Below, one piece after another: positions 7,264 to 15,524 of a DNA stretch of 64,000 bases; the stretch's first letter is position 1, and each line of letters begins with the position of its first letter. Below the pieces are notes generated by a model that was not told the DNA's origin, made no database searches, and saw only the letters and a program-made list of their open reading frames with translations. Made by a program: the position numbers and the translations under genes. Where the stretch lies: positions 145,115 through 209,114 of the forward strand of contig NZ_NMVP01000036.1 of assembly GCF_002250705.1 (NCBI RefSeq). Direction: 5' to 3'. The DNA is from Enemella evansiae (lineage in GTDB: Bacteria; Actinomycetota; Actinomycetes; Propionibacteriales; Propionibacteriaceae).

Positions 7264-8201
7264 GGTTTGAGGTCGTCGGCGATCGAGAGGTACATCCGCT
7301 TGGGCAGTTCGGCCTTGCAGGTCAGGAAATTCTTGTCGGTGATCTCGTGGTGGCCGGTGGCCTCCACCAGGCCGACCCCGTCGATCTCCAGCAGCACGGT
7401 CCAGCGCTCGTCCTCGTCGACCTGCTCGGTCAGCGGGTGCACCTGGTCCCAGGCCAGCGGGCCCAGCCGGTCGTACGCGGCCACCACGGCGGCCTGCACC
7501 GGCGAGCTCTGCCCGCACGGCCCGCGCAGATGGCTGGCGTCCACCCGGCCCTCGAGCTGGGCGCGGACCACCGGTTCGACATCGTCGGGATCCATCCCGC
7601 CGTAACAGGCCCCCTCGGGCAGCAGGATCAGGTTCCCGGCGAACCGGTCACCCCCGGTGTGCGTGCACTCCCAGGTCGCCTCCGGCCACAGCTCCGCCGC
7701 CCGGGCCGCGACCGGGCGGCCGCGGGTGGCGCAGCAGACGTCCTTGCGGCCGTGGGTGCAGACCAGCAGCAGCCGCGGCTCCCCCGCCGCCGTCGGCTCG
7801 TCGGCGATCCGGCACACGTCGGGGTGCGCGCCGGCGAACAGCTCGGCGGCCCGGATCAGCTCCGCGTCGTCATCGGCCCAACCCCAGCGCACCGGTTCGG
7901 CGGCCGCCTGGTCGACCACGCACCAGCGCCGGCGATCGCCGATGGTGTCGGTCTCCCGACCCGGCCGGCGGATCAGCATCACCCGGGCGTTCGCATGGTT
8001 CAGGATCGCCATCAGGGTCTCCTTGACCGCCGGCTCGACCTTGAGGCCGGCCCAGGCGGTCGCACCCCAGCCGGTCGGTTGTTCGATCAGGAACCAGCGG
8101 TTCTGCGGTGGGGCGGTACCGATCCGCTGGTCGTGCCGGTCGCGGGCCGCGGTCGAGCAGCGGAATCCGGGCGGCCGTTGATCCGCCTCGATGGCCGTCA
8201 T
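7251..8201 (-). CDS. Sucrase/ferredoxin-like protein (thioredoxin-like fold)
   Basis: The 316-residue protein matches the Suc_Fer-like family (PF06999). Its central signature is LLVCTHGRKDVCCATRGRPVA, the Cys cluster expected to bind an iron-sulfur centre or act in redox, followed by WECTHTGGDRFAGNL. The C-terminal 90 residues form a separate small domain. Its start overlaps the stop of the JmjC oxygenase gene by an ATGA, so it is translationally coupled and could supply electrons or redox partnering to that oxygenase. The last residues and TAG stop (VVE-stop) are encoded by the end of an intergenic repeat. Family assignment is firm; the physiological role is not known. Confidence 0.8.
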   Translation of the reverse strand: MTAIEADQRPPGFRCSTAARDRHDQRIGTAPPQNRWFLIEQPTGWGATAWAGLKVEPAVKETLMAILNHANARVMLIRRPGRETDTIGDRRRWCVVDQAAAEPVRWGWADDDAELIRAAELFAGAHPDVCRIADEPTAAGEPRLLLVCTHGRKDVCCATRGRPVAARAAELWPEATWECTHTGGDRFAGNLILLPEGACYGGMDPDDVEPVVRAQLEGRVDASHLRGPCGQSSPVQAAVVAAYDRLGPLAWDQVHPLTEQVDEDERWTVLLEIDGVGLVEATGHHEITDKNFLTCKAELPKRMYLSIADDLKPVVE

Positions 8202-9436
8202 GGCGCCTCCGCCCCGCGCTCGAGAATCCCTTCCCTGATGAGCATACGCAGCCCGTCGCGGCTCACCCCGGTGGCCTCCCGCAGCTCCGCGACACCCGCC
8301 GGCGACTTCGCCAGGCGGCGTACCGCGGCGACCTGCGCATCATCGACGGTGCAGCGACCGGCGCGGGTGCGCAGCGACGAACCGTCCGCGGCTTCCTCGA
8401 TCCGCAGCAGCAGACCGGTACGCAACCGCAGCGTGTCCGCATCGGTGAGCGCCTCGGCATCCGCCAGGGCCTGGAACGGGGGCACCGCTGCCGGTCGCTG
8501 GGCATTGCGGGCGTCCGCCAGCAGGGCCGCTGCGATCCGCTCATCGGGCAGATCGGCCAGCAACCGCTGGAACTCCTGCCGCACGGCGTCCAGGTCGGCG
8601 GCCAGCGCAGCCGGGTCGTCCACCTCGATCCCGAGCGGCAGCGAGACCCGCGCCTCGGTCAGCTCGCGCAGCGCCCGCAGCGCCTCGTCGGCCAACGCGT
8701 CGGCGAGATGGTGCCGGGTCCAGGTGTGTACGCCGAGGGTCAGGTGCCCGGAGATGCCACCGGTCGCCCGCGCGGAGTGCAGGTAGCCGCGCGGCAGATA
8801 GAGGCAGTCCCCCGGCCGCAGAGTCAACCGCAGCAGGGGTTCCTCGGCGGCCCGTTGCTGGACCGCGGTGCGATGTTCGGCCCACGGCTGGTCGCGCAGC
8901 GGATGCTCGACCACCGGGGCGTGCACGATCCACTCCTTGCTGCCGTGCACCTGCAGCACGAACACGTCGTGCACGTCGTAGTGCGCGCCGAAGCCCTGGT
9001 TCTGCGGCGGGGTGAGATAGCAGTTGGCCTGGATCGGGTGGCCGAGCTCGGCGGACAGACCGTCCACCAACCGGGCGACCGGCGGCCAGGTGCGGTGCAG
9101 TGCCTGCAGCACCACGGTGGCGCCATCGGCGAAGCGGCGGCGCACCTTGTCCTCGTCGATCTGGTCGGAGATTCCGGCACCGACACCGCCACCGGTCGTG
9201 AAATCCTTGTCCGGAAGGGTTTTCCCGTCCTTGGCGAGTCTCAGGAACGGGGTCCGCAGACCGCGGCCGGCGAGCAACTCGTCGGCCGCGGCCAGCGAAA
9301 AGAGATCGCTGAGGTCGTCACCGGCAGCGCGTTCATCGCTGGTGACCAGCAGGGGCGCACGGCCCCAGACCTCCTCGGCGAAACCCGCCGACGCCGATCC
9401 GAGCAGTCGGTCCAGCGCCGGTCGTTCAGCAGGCAC
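8198..9436 (-). CDS. JmjC/cupin-4 2-oxoglutarate-dependent oxygenase (ribosomal-oxygenase-like)
   Basis: The GTG at 9436 gives 412 residues. The protein shows the JmjC-type double-stranded beta-helix of the cupin-4 family (PF08007; YcfD/RoxA, NO66 and MINA relatives). The iron ligands are visible as His152 and Asp154 in AHYDVHDVF and His220 in YLPRGYLHSARA. Family members use Fe(II), oxygen and 2-oxoglutarate to hydroxylate protein side chains, often of ribosomal proteins. Upstream by eight bases is the gene for an Ala-Asp-Gly-Gly repeat peptide, and downstream the ferredoxin-like gene overlaps. The context suggests the repeat peptide as substrate; an alternative is a ribosomal protein encoded elsewhere. 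Confidence 0.85.
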   Translation of the reverse strand: MPAERPALDRLLGSASAGFAEEVWGRAPLLVTSDERAAGDDLSDLFSLAAADELLAGRGLRTPFLRLAKDGKTLPDKDFTTGGGVGAGISDQIDEDKVRRRFADGATVVLQALHRTWPPVARLVDGLSAELGHPIQANCYLTPPQNQGFGAHYDVHDVFVLQVHGSKEWIVHAPVVEHPLRDQPWAEHRTAVQQRAAEEPLLRLTLRPGDCLYLPRGYLHSARATGGISGHLTLGVHTWTRHHLADALADEALRALRELTEARVSLPLGIEVDDPAALAADLDAVRQEFQRLLADLPDERIAAALLADARNAQRPAAVPPFQALADAEALTDADTLRLRTGLLLRIEEAADGSSLRTRAGRCTVDDAQVAAVRRLAKSPAGVAELREATGVSRDGLRMLIREGILERGAEAP

Positions 9437-9444
9437 GGACCGGA

Positions 9445-9699
9445 TCAGCTCCGGCCCACACCGCCGCCGGCGCCGCCATCAGCGCCACCGTCGGCCCCGC
9501 CGTCCGCGCCACCATCGGCACCACCGTCGGCGCCACCGTCCGCACCGCCATCGGCACCGCCGTCCGCGCCACCATCGGCGCCACCATCGGCACCGCCGTC
9601 CGCGCCACCATCGGCACCACCGTCAGCACCGCCATCGGCACGACCGAGCCCGGTGACCTGGTCGTCGTCCTTGTTCTCCTCGTTCGCGAAGTCCGTCAT
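9445..9699 (-). CDS. Small ADGG-repeat peptide; candidate oxygenase substrate or RiPP-like precursor
   Basis: The 84-residue product has an acidic leader-like start (MTDFANEENKDDDQVTGLGR), then 14 consecutive Ala-Asp-Gly-Gly units, one AGGG unit and the end VGRS. The ATG follows a GAGGAG ribosome-binding site. The 12-bp units vary at synonymous positions (GAT/GAC, GCC/GCG/GCT, GGT/GGC), which argues that the amino-acid repeat is selected rather than freshly expanded. There is no signal peptide or membrane segment. It ends eight bases before the JmjC oxygenase start, so it heads a three-gene operon. I do not recognise a named family. A modified peptide whose Asp residues are hydroxylated is the working idea, inferred from neighbours. 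Confidence 0.7.
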   Translation of the reverse strand: MTDFANEENKDDDQVTGLGRADGGADGGADGGADGGADGGADGGADGGADGGADGGADGGADGGADGGADGGADGGAGGGVGRS

Positions 9700-9784
9700 C
9701 TCAACATCTCCTCGAATCCTGGGTGACTGCGGCGGAACCGCCGCAGGATCAGTCTGTTGCCCGATCCGTTACCCGGCAAGGGGT

Positions 9785-11191
9785 TCAGCGATTCTCGAGC
9801 AACTGCTTCTTCTGCACCTTGCCCATCGCATTGCGGGGCAGGGATTCGACGAACACGATCTCGCGCGGACGCTTGTGCACCGACAGCTCCCCGGCGACCG
9901 CCTGGATCAGCTCCTCGGCGCTCACCTCACCGTCCTCGGCGACCACGTGGGCGACGATCCGCTGCCCGAGATCGTCATCGGGTACGCCGATGACGGCGAC
10001 CTCGCGGACCATCGGGTGCGCCAGCAGGGCGGTCTCCACCTCCCCGGCACCGACCCGGTAACCGCCGCTCTTGATCAGATCCACCGAGGCCCGGCCGACG
10101 ATCCGGTGGAAGCCGTCGGCGTCGATCGCGGCCAGATCCCCGGTGGCGAACCACCCGTCGGCGGTGAAGGACTCCTCGGTCGCCTGCTCGCGGCCCAGAT
10201 AGCCGCTGAACAGCGTGTCACCGGTGATCTGCAGGTTGCCGATCGATTCGCCGTCGTGCGGGACCTCGTTGCCGTCGTCATCGCGGAGTCGGCTGCGTAC
10301 CCCCGCGATCGGCACGCCGACCCATCCGGGTCGCTTCTCGCCGTCGGCGCGGGCGCTGATGGTGATCAGCGTCTCGCTCATCCCATACCGCTCCACCGGC
10401 TCGATCCCGGTGAGCTCCTGCAGCTTCTCGAACACCGGCACCGGCAGCGGCGCGGAACCGGACACCAGCAACCGCGCGTGGGCCAGTCGGCGGGCCGACT
10501 CGGGATCGCGGGTGACCCGGGTCCAGACCGTGGGCACCCCGAAATACATCGTGCCGGCCGCTGCGGCGTACGACTCCGGCTTGGGACGCCCGGTGTGCAC
10601 CAACCCGGAACCGACCCGCACCGGCCCCAACATGCCGAGCACCAGCCCGTGCACGTGGAACAGCGGCAGCCCGTGCACCAACACGTCCTGATCGCTCCAC
10701 TGCCAGGCCTCCGCCAGCCCGTCCAGGCCGGCGGCCAGCGCGGCCCGGGACAGCAGCACCCCCTTCGGCGAACCCGTCGTCCCCGAGGTGTAGAGGATCA
10801 GCGCGACCGCACTGCCCGCCGGTTCGTCGAAGTCGGCATCGGAGCGGGCGTCGGGATCGACCGCGATCACCGGCAGCTCGCCCGCATCCTCTGGCGCCTC
10901 CCCCAGCCAGGCCTCCGCCTGCGAATCGCCCAGCAGGTATGCCAGTTCCGCCGGGCCGGAGTCCACCGGCACGGGCACCACCGACACGCCGGCGAGCAGG
11001 CCACCGACCACGGCGAGCGCGGTGCGCAGGGTGGGTCGGGCGAAGACCGCCACCCGCTCCCGCCCGGCGACCGATTCGGCGACCGCGGCCGCGGCCCGGC
11101 GGAACTCGGTGCGGCTCAGCGAACCGTCGGCGAAGGTCAGCGGGTGGTGCCCCCGATCGGCGATCAGGGCGTCCAGCAGACGAGCAGTCAT
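9785..11191 (-). CDS. AMP-dependent acyl-CoA synthetase (MatB/fatty-acyl-CoA ligase type)
   Basis: The 468-residue protein carries the ANL-family core motifs in order: P-loop-like LYTSGTTGSPKG (about 135), ERYGMSET (about 270), GWFATGD (about 345), and the hinge and C-terminal lysine region KSGGYRVGAGEVE...RNAMGKVQK. It would activate a carboxylic acid to an acyl-adenylate and then a CoA thioester in the cytoplasm. Its short N-terminal half and overall length resemble malonyl-CoA synthetase-like and PRK07787-type ligases. It is transcribed away from the GT-C gene at 11271; the substrate cannot be read from sequence. Confidence 0.88.
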   Translation of the reverse strand: MTARLLDALIADRGHHPLTFADGSLSRTEFRRAAAAVAESVAGRERVAVFARPTLRTALAVVGGLLAGVSVVPVPVDSGPAELAYLLGDSQAEAWLGEAPEDAGELPVIAVDPDARSDADFDEPAGSAVALILYTSGTTGSPKGVLLSRAALAAGLDGLAEAWQWSDQDVLVHGLPLFHVHGLVLGMLGPVRVGSGLVHTGRPKPESYAAAAGTMYFGVPTVWTRVTRDPESARRLAHARLLVSGSAPLPVPVFEKLQELTGIEPVERYGMSETLITISARADGEKRPGWVGVPIAGVRSRLRDDDGNEVPHDGESIGNLQITGDTLFSGYLGREQATEESFTADGWFATGDLAAIDADGFHRIVGRASVDLIKSGGYRVGAGEVETALLAHPMVREVAVIGVPDDDLGQRIVAHVVAEDGEVSAEELIQAVAGELSVHKRPREIVFVESLPRNAMGKVQKKQLLENR

Positions 11192-11270
11192 GCAGTGATG
11201 TCTACCTCACCGGGTCCGCCGCCCCCGCAGGGGCCCGGATCACGGTCACCGCGCCTATACGATTGCGTCC

Positions 11271-13070
11271 ATGTTGTTGCCCGAGGCCCGTTTGTCGCGC
11301 CTCGGCAGCACCAGTGCCAGACCCATCCCGGAGACCCACCTGGGCCGGGCCTGGCTGGCCCTGCAGCTGGTCTTCACCCCCAGCCACGTCGCCGTCGCCG
11401 CACCGATCGTGATGGTCGCGTTCATGGGCTGGCAGCAGCGCTGGATCTCCGACGACGGCTGGATCAACATCCGGGTGCTGAACCAGTTCTTCGCCGGCAA
11501 CGGCCCGGTGTTCAACATCGGCGAACGGGTCGAGGTGACCACCTCGACACTCTGGTTCTGGATGCTGGTCGCCGGCCGCTGGCTGCTGCCCGGTACCGAA
11601 CCCCAGGTCACCGGCGCCGCGGTGGGCTGGGTGCTCACCCTGCTCGGCATGGTGACCGCGGCGCTCGGCGCGGCCCGGTTGTTCGCGCGCCGGAACACCT
11701 TCGTCACCGTCCCGGTCGGGATCCTGGCGATGGCCGCCCTGCCGCCGTTCTGGGACTTCGCCACCTCCGGGTTGGAGACCGGGCTCTCCTTCGCCTGGCT
11801 CGGCACCTGTTTCTGGCTGCTCACCCGGCGGATCCCGCCCGAGATCGGGGGCCCGCTGCGGAACTGGCCGCTCGCCGCGGCGATCTGCATCGGCCTGGGC
11901 CCGCTGATCCGCCCCGACTTCGCGCTCTATGCCGGCCTGTTCGCGCTGGCGCTGCTGTTCACCCGGCTGCGCGGCTGGTGGCAGTGGCTGATCTGCTGCA
12001 CGATCGGCATCGCGCCCGCGGTGGCGTACCAGATCTGGCGGATGGGCTTCTATGCCCTGATGGTGCCGAACACCGCGCTGGCCAAGAGCGCCGGCGACGT
12101 GCACTGGGAGCAGGGGTTGATCTATCTGATCGACTACGCCGGGCTCTATGTGCTGGCGGTCCCGCTGCTGGTCGGCCTGCTCGGCGTCGGCCTGCATCTG
12201 GCGTACGCCGTCCGCCGGCGGGAGCTGGGGCGGGCCGTGGTGGTGGCGGCCCCGGTGCTGGGGGCGCTGCTGCACGCGCTCTACATCGTCCGGATGGGCG
12301 GTGACTTCATGCATGCCCGATTCCTGCTGCCGGACACCTTCGCGCTGATGCTGCCCGCCGCGGTGATCGCGGTGGACAAGCCCCGGCGGGAGACCGCGAT
12401 GGTGGTGCTCGCCTTCGTCGCCGGCTGGGCGGTCGCCATCTCGACCAGCGCCCGGACCCCCTATCAGGACTCGGCCAGCGAGGACGGGATCGCCAACGAG
12501 CGCGCCTTCTGGGCCGCCACCACGACCACCAACCAGCTGCTCACCATCAACGACTGGCGCAGCTCCACCCCGGCCTGGGACGGCCAGCTCGCGCGCTGGA
12601 ACCAGCAGGCCGGGCTCAGCTACTACGACGACGGCAGCAGGCGGTTGCCGACCCGCAGCGGCACCGGGATCTATCTGGCGCGGGACAACATGGGCATCCT
12701 GCCGGTGATGGCCGGCAACGAGGTCCGGGTCGTCGACCGGTTGGCGCTGGCCGATCCGATCACCTCGCACGCGGTCGAGGACCCGCGGCTGCAGGACAAG
12801 ACCCGCGTCGGGCACCAGCCCCGACCGGCCGCCTGGCGGACCGCGCGCTATGTGAAGGCGGCCGAGGACGATTCACAGTCGGTGGCCCATGCCCGGCTCG
12901 CGCTGCAGTGCGGCGATCTGGCGGTGCTGGAGCAGGCGGTCACCGAGCCGATGACCAGCGAACGGTTCTGGGAGAACGTGTCCCTGGCCCCGCGGCTGAC
13001 TACCTTCACCTTCCCCGCCGACCCGGCCGAGGCCCGCAAGGCCTTGTGCGGTTGGCAACCGGGCTGGTGA
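11271..13070 (+). CDS. GT-C membrane glycosyltransferase, ZomB/AftB-like
   Basis: The 599-residue integral membrane protein has about ten hydrophobic segments and, in the first loop after TM1, the acidic motif ISDDGWINIRVLNQFFAGNG followed by FNIGERVEVTTSTLWFWML. This Asp-Asp loop and the GERVE.TTS.LW pattern are characteristic of the actinobacterial ZomB/AftB family, which includes the mycobacterial terminal arabinofuranosyltransferase using decaprenyl-linked donors. Hence a role in cell-wall or envelope glycan decoration, acting on the outer face of the membrane, is likely. The donor and acceptor are unknown. It overlaps or abuts the FGE gene downstream, so the two are probably co-transcribed. 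Confidence 0.75.
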   Translation: MLLPEARLSRLGSTSARPIPETHLGRAWLALQLVFTPSHVAVAAPIVMVAFMGWQQRWISDDGWINIRVLNQFFAGNGPVFNIGERVEVTTSTLWFWMLVAGRWLLPGTEPQVTGAAVGWVLTLLGMVTAALGAARLFARRNTFVTVPVGILAMAALPPFWDFATSGLETGLSFAWLGTCFWLLTRRIPPEIGGPLRNWPLAAAICIGLGPLIRPDFALYAGLFALALLFTRLRGWWQWLICCTIGIAPAVAYQIWRMGFYALMVPNTALAKSAGDVHWEQGLIYLIDYAGLYVLAVPLLVGLLGVGLHLAYAVRRRELGRAVVVAAPVLGALLHALYIVRMGGDFMHARFLLPDTFALMLPAAVIAVDKPRRETAMVVLAFVAGWAVAISTSARTPYQDSASEDGIANERAFWAATTTTNQLLTINDWRSSTPAWDGQLARWNQQAGLSYYDDGSRRLPTRSGTGIYLARDNMGILPVMAGNEVRVVDRLALADPITSHAVEDPRLQDKTRVGHQPRPAAWRTARYVKAAEDDSQSVAHARLALQCGDLAVLEQAVTEPMTSERFWENVSLAPRLTTFTFPADPAEARKALCGWQPGW

Positions 13071-13075
13071 GCCCG

Positions 13076-14062
13076 ATGGATTCCGAGCACTCCTGCTGCA
13101 CACCCGAGCCCCCGGTGGCCCCGGTGTTCGATCCGGCGGCGGCCGAGGCGGAGCTGGCCGGGTTGCGGGCGGCGATCCCGGCCGGTGCGGGTGCCGGTGC
13201 GCATCGGGTCGAGCAGGTCGAGGTGCCCGCTGGGGCGTACCGGATGGGTGACCGGCATGGCGATCACAATCCCGCCGACGGTGAGCTGCCGGCCCACCGG
13301 GTCGAGCTGTCGGCGTACCGGATCGACGCGACGAGTGTCACCAACGACGACTTCGCCCGGTTCGTCGAGGCGAGCGGCTATCGCACCGAGGCCGAGGTCT
13401 ACGGCTTCTCGGCGGTCTTCGAGCTGGCGGTCAGCGATCCGTCGGCGATGCTCGGTGCCGCCCCCGAGGCGCCGTGGTGGAAGGGGGTGCGCGGCGCGGA
13501 CTGGCGACATCCGGGTGGCCCCGGGTCGTCGCTGGCCGGGCTCGGTGACCATCCGGTGGTGCATGTCAGCCACGGGGACGCGCTCGCCTACTGCCGCTGG
13601 GCCGGGCGGCGGTTGCCGAGTGAGGCGGAGTGGGAGTACGCCAGCCGCGGTGGTCTGGACGGGGCACGGTTCCCGTGGGGTGATGAGCTGCTGGGGCCCG
13701 GGGACGAGTGGCGCTGCAACATCTGGCAGGGCCGGTTCCCGGTCGAGAACACCCGCGCCGACGGCTTCCTGACCACCGCCCCGGTGCGGACCTTCCAGCC
13801 CAACGGTTACGGGCTGTGGCAGACCATCGGGAACGTGTGGGAGTGGTGCGCGGACTGGTTCTCCCCGCGGACGTACGCCGAGCGCGCGGGCGCGGTGGTG
13901 GTCGACCCGAGCGGCCCGGTACGCGGGTCGACCCGGGTGCTGCGCGGTGGTTCGTATCTGTGCCACGCGTCCTACTGCAACCGCTACCGCAACGCGGCCC
14001 GCTCGCAGAACACCCCCGATTCGTCGATGGGTAACGCGGGTTTCCGGACCGTCGCGGGGTGA
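13076..14062 (+). CDS. Formylglycine-generating enzyme (sulfatase-modifying factor)
   Basis: The 328-residue protein is a full-length FGE-sulfatase-domain protein. Conserved features include the N-terminal MDSEHSCC, GAYRMGD, RLPSEAEWEYASRGG, NVWEWCADW and, near the end, RGGSYLCHASYCNRYRNAAR, whose two cysteines match the copper-binding active-site pair of actinobacterial FGEs. The enzyme oxidises the Cys of C-x-P-x-R motifs in sulfatases to formylglycine. I chose ATG 13076; a GTG at 13067 that overlaps the previous stop (GTGA) is an alternative. No sulfatase gene is in the window, so its client lies elsewhere. Confidence 0.92.
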   Translation: MDSEHSCCTPEPPVAPVFDPAAAEAELAGLRAAIPAGAGAGAHRVEQVEVPAGAYRMGDRHGDHNPADGELPAHRVELSAYRIDATSVTNDDFARFVEASGYRTEAEVYGFSAVFELAVSDPSAMLGAAPEAPWWKGVRGADWRHPGGPGSSLAGLGDHPVVHVSHGDALAYCRWAGRRLPSEAEWEYASRGGLDGARFPWGDELLGPGDEWRCNIWQGRFPVENTRADGFLTTAPVRTFQPNGYGLWQTIGNVWEWCADWFSPRTYAERAGAVVVDPSGPVRGSTRVLRGGSYLCHASYCNRYRNAARSQNTPDSSMGNAGFRTVAG

Positions 14063-14152
14063 GCCGGGAATCGATTTGGTGCAGCCGCTGCCCGGGCGCT
14101 ATAGTTTCCGGGCTGGCGCAGGCCGGCAGATCCGGACACGTCCGGGTTCCAA

Positions 14153-14226
14153 GGCCCCGTGGCGCAGTTGGTTAGCGCGCCGCCCTGTCACGGCGGAGGT
14201 CGCGGGTTCGAGTCCCGTCGGGGTCG
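14153..14226 (+). tRNA. tRNA-Asp (GTC)
   Basis: The 74-nt sequence folds with acceptor GGCCCCG/CGGGGTC, anticodon loop CTGTCAC (anticodon GTC) and T-loop GTTCGAGTC. CCA is not encoded. It is followed 66 bp later by tRNA-Phe on the same strand. Confidence 0.96.
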
Positions 14227-14292
14227 CGGAAGCGGTGGTGCACAGCATCGCCGCTTTTGCAGCAGATAAGGCATTTTTTGCCTTCTCTGCTT

Positions 14293-14369
14293 GGCCAGGT
14301 AGCTCAGTTGGTAGCAGCGTTCGCCTGAAAAGTGAAAGGTCGCCGGTTCGAACCCGGCCCTGGCCACCA
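14293..14369 (+). tRNA. tRNA-Phe (GAA), with encoded CCA overlapping the next start codon
   Basis: Acceptor GGCCAGG/CCTGGCC, anticodon loop CTGAAAA (anticodon GAA) and T-loop GTTCGAACC are clear. The 3' CCA is encoded at 14367-14369, and the final A is also the first base of the ATG of the fructosamine kinase gene. The A/T-rich spacer before it (GGCATTTTTTGCC at about 14269-14282) can form a small hairpin. Confidence 0.95.
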
Positions 14370-15118
14370 TGGACTTCCGTAAACAGGACCGCAGCGCGGA
14401 CCCGGGATTCTTCGCGACCGAGGCCGCCGGATTGCGCTGGCTGGCCGACGCCGATGGTGCGCGGGTCGTCGAGGTGCTGGCGGCCGACGACCACTCGATC
14501 ACCCTGCAGCGGTTGGATTCGGTCGCCGCTGATCGTGCGGGCGCCGAGGAGTTCGGGCGGTCACTGGCGCGGACCCATGCCGCGGGTGCGGACACCTGGG
14601 GTGCCCCGCCGCCCGGTACCGATGGGCGCGGCTGGATCGGCCCGCTCCCCCAACGCAACCAGCCGGAATCGACCTGGGGGCAGTTCTATGCCGAGCACCG
14701 GGTCCGCCCGTTCGCCGATCAGGCGCACGCGGCCGGGAGTCTGGACCGGTCGGGGTACGACGTCATCGGGCGGGTCTGCGAGCGGCTGATCGCCGGCGCC
14801 TTCGACGATGTGGACACCCCGGCGCGGATCCACGGGGACCTCTGGTCCGGCAACGTGATCCCCACCGCCGCAGGCTGGACGCTGATCGACCCGGCCGCCC
14901 ACGGTGGGCACCCGGTGACCGACCTGGCGATGCTGGAGCTGTTCGGGAATCCCTATCTGGACAGGACTTTTTCGGCGTACGCCGAGGCCGCGGCCCTGCC
15001 GGACGGCTGGCGGGACACGATCGGCCTGCACCAGCTGCATCCGCTGCTGGTGCATGCGGTGCTCTTCGGTGGCGGGTACGCCGCCCGCGCGGTCGCCGCC
15101 GCCCGCGCGTACGCCTGA
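14369..15118 (+). CDS. Fructosamine kinase family protein
   Basis: The 249-residue protein matches the fructosamine/ketosamine-3-kinase family (PF03881): RIHGDLWSGNV is the catalytic loop and WTLIDPAAHGGHPVTDLAML carries the metal-binding Asp. These kinases phosphorylate sugars attached to protein amines, which then decompose, and so repair glycated proteins. The only good start in frame is the ATG whose A is the last base of the tRNA-Phe CCA, and no ribosome-binding site is visible apart from tRNA sequence. Translation may therefore be leaderless-like or depend on tRNA processing. Length is slightly short for the family (about 280), the deficit being at the N-terminus. Confidence 0.85.
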   Translation: MDFRKQDRSADPGFFATEAAGLRWLADADGARVVEVLAADDHSITLQRLDSVAADRAGAEEFGRSLARTHAAGADTWGAPPPGTDGRGWIGPLPQRNQPESTWGQFYAEHRVRPFADQAHAAGSLDRSGYDVIGRVCERLIAGAFDDVDTPARIHGDLWSGNVIPTAAGWTLIDPAAHGGHPVTDLAMLELFGNPYLDRTFSAYAEAAALPDGWRDTIGLHQLHPLLVHAVLFGGGYAARAVAAARAYA

Positions 15119-15122
15119 GCAA

Positions 15123-15380
15123 TCAATGGCGAGGTTTCACCTTGTCAAAGGAAACTCCGTTAAACCAACCCCAGCGCCCATCATCGAACTCGACCAAGCA
15201 GGATGGGTACAATTTCGAGCCGTATCCGCGATCGAACTGAGTTGAGATCTCTAAGATTGTTCCAACGGCATCTAGATAGTCCACACGAACCCGCACGCGT
15301 TCGCCAACACTGAACTTAAAGAAGCGCAACTCAGGATTGTTTGGATCGGGTCTTGCGAACTTCCTACCGAAAGGCCACAT
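15123..15380 (-). CDS. Hypothetical 85-residue protein, low-GC
   Basis: I chose the ATG at 15380 (MWPFGRK), which has a GAGGTG ribosome-binding site; an upstream ATG at 15392 is possible. The product is basic and aromatic-rich, with a beta-strand-like pattern (GERVRVRVDYLDAVGTILEI...SCLVEFDDGRWGWFNGVSFDKV) that suggests a small SH3-like barrel. No family is recognised. Codon usage contains many A/T-ending codons unlike its neighbours, and an IS remnant lies just upstream, so it was probably acquired horizontally. Confidence 0.6.
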   Translation of the reverse strand: MWPFGRKFARPDPNNPELRFFKFSVGERVRVRVDYLDAVGTILEISTQFDRGYGSKLYPSCLVEFDDGRWGWFNGVSFDKVKPRH

Positions 15381-15524
15381 TTCGCACCTCATTCACAGAC
15401 ACTAGGGTGTATGTTTAGTAGCTTACCGAAGAGAGGACCGCTCTCCTAGAACTGCGACCGAAAAGACGTCCCCAACATTGGTGGGAAGGCGCCAGCGGCT
15501 GCGCGAAGTGCTGCGGATCATGCA

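Noticed and set aside
9449..9640. Regular 12-bp repeats resembling a CRISPR or minisatellite array
   Set aside because: The period is 12 bp with no spacers, and it is in frame as (ADGG)n with a start codon and ribosome-binding site, so it is coding repeat DNA.
8108..12304. Very long open frame (about 1,400 codons) on the plus strand
   Set aside because: It runs antisense to well-supported genes; the translation is Arg/Pro/Gly-rich low-complexity text without domain motifs, a usual artefact of high GC. The same applies to long antisense frames at 24912-26933, 36011-38800, 41150-43063 and 56698-59553.
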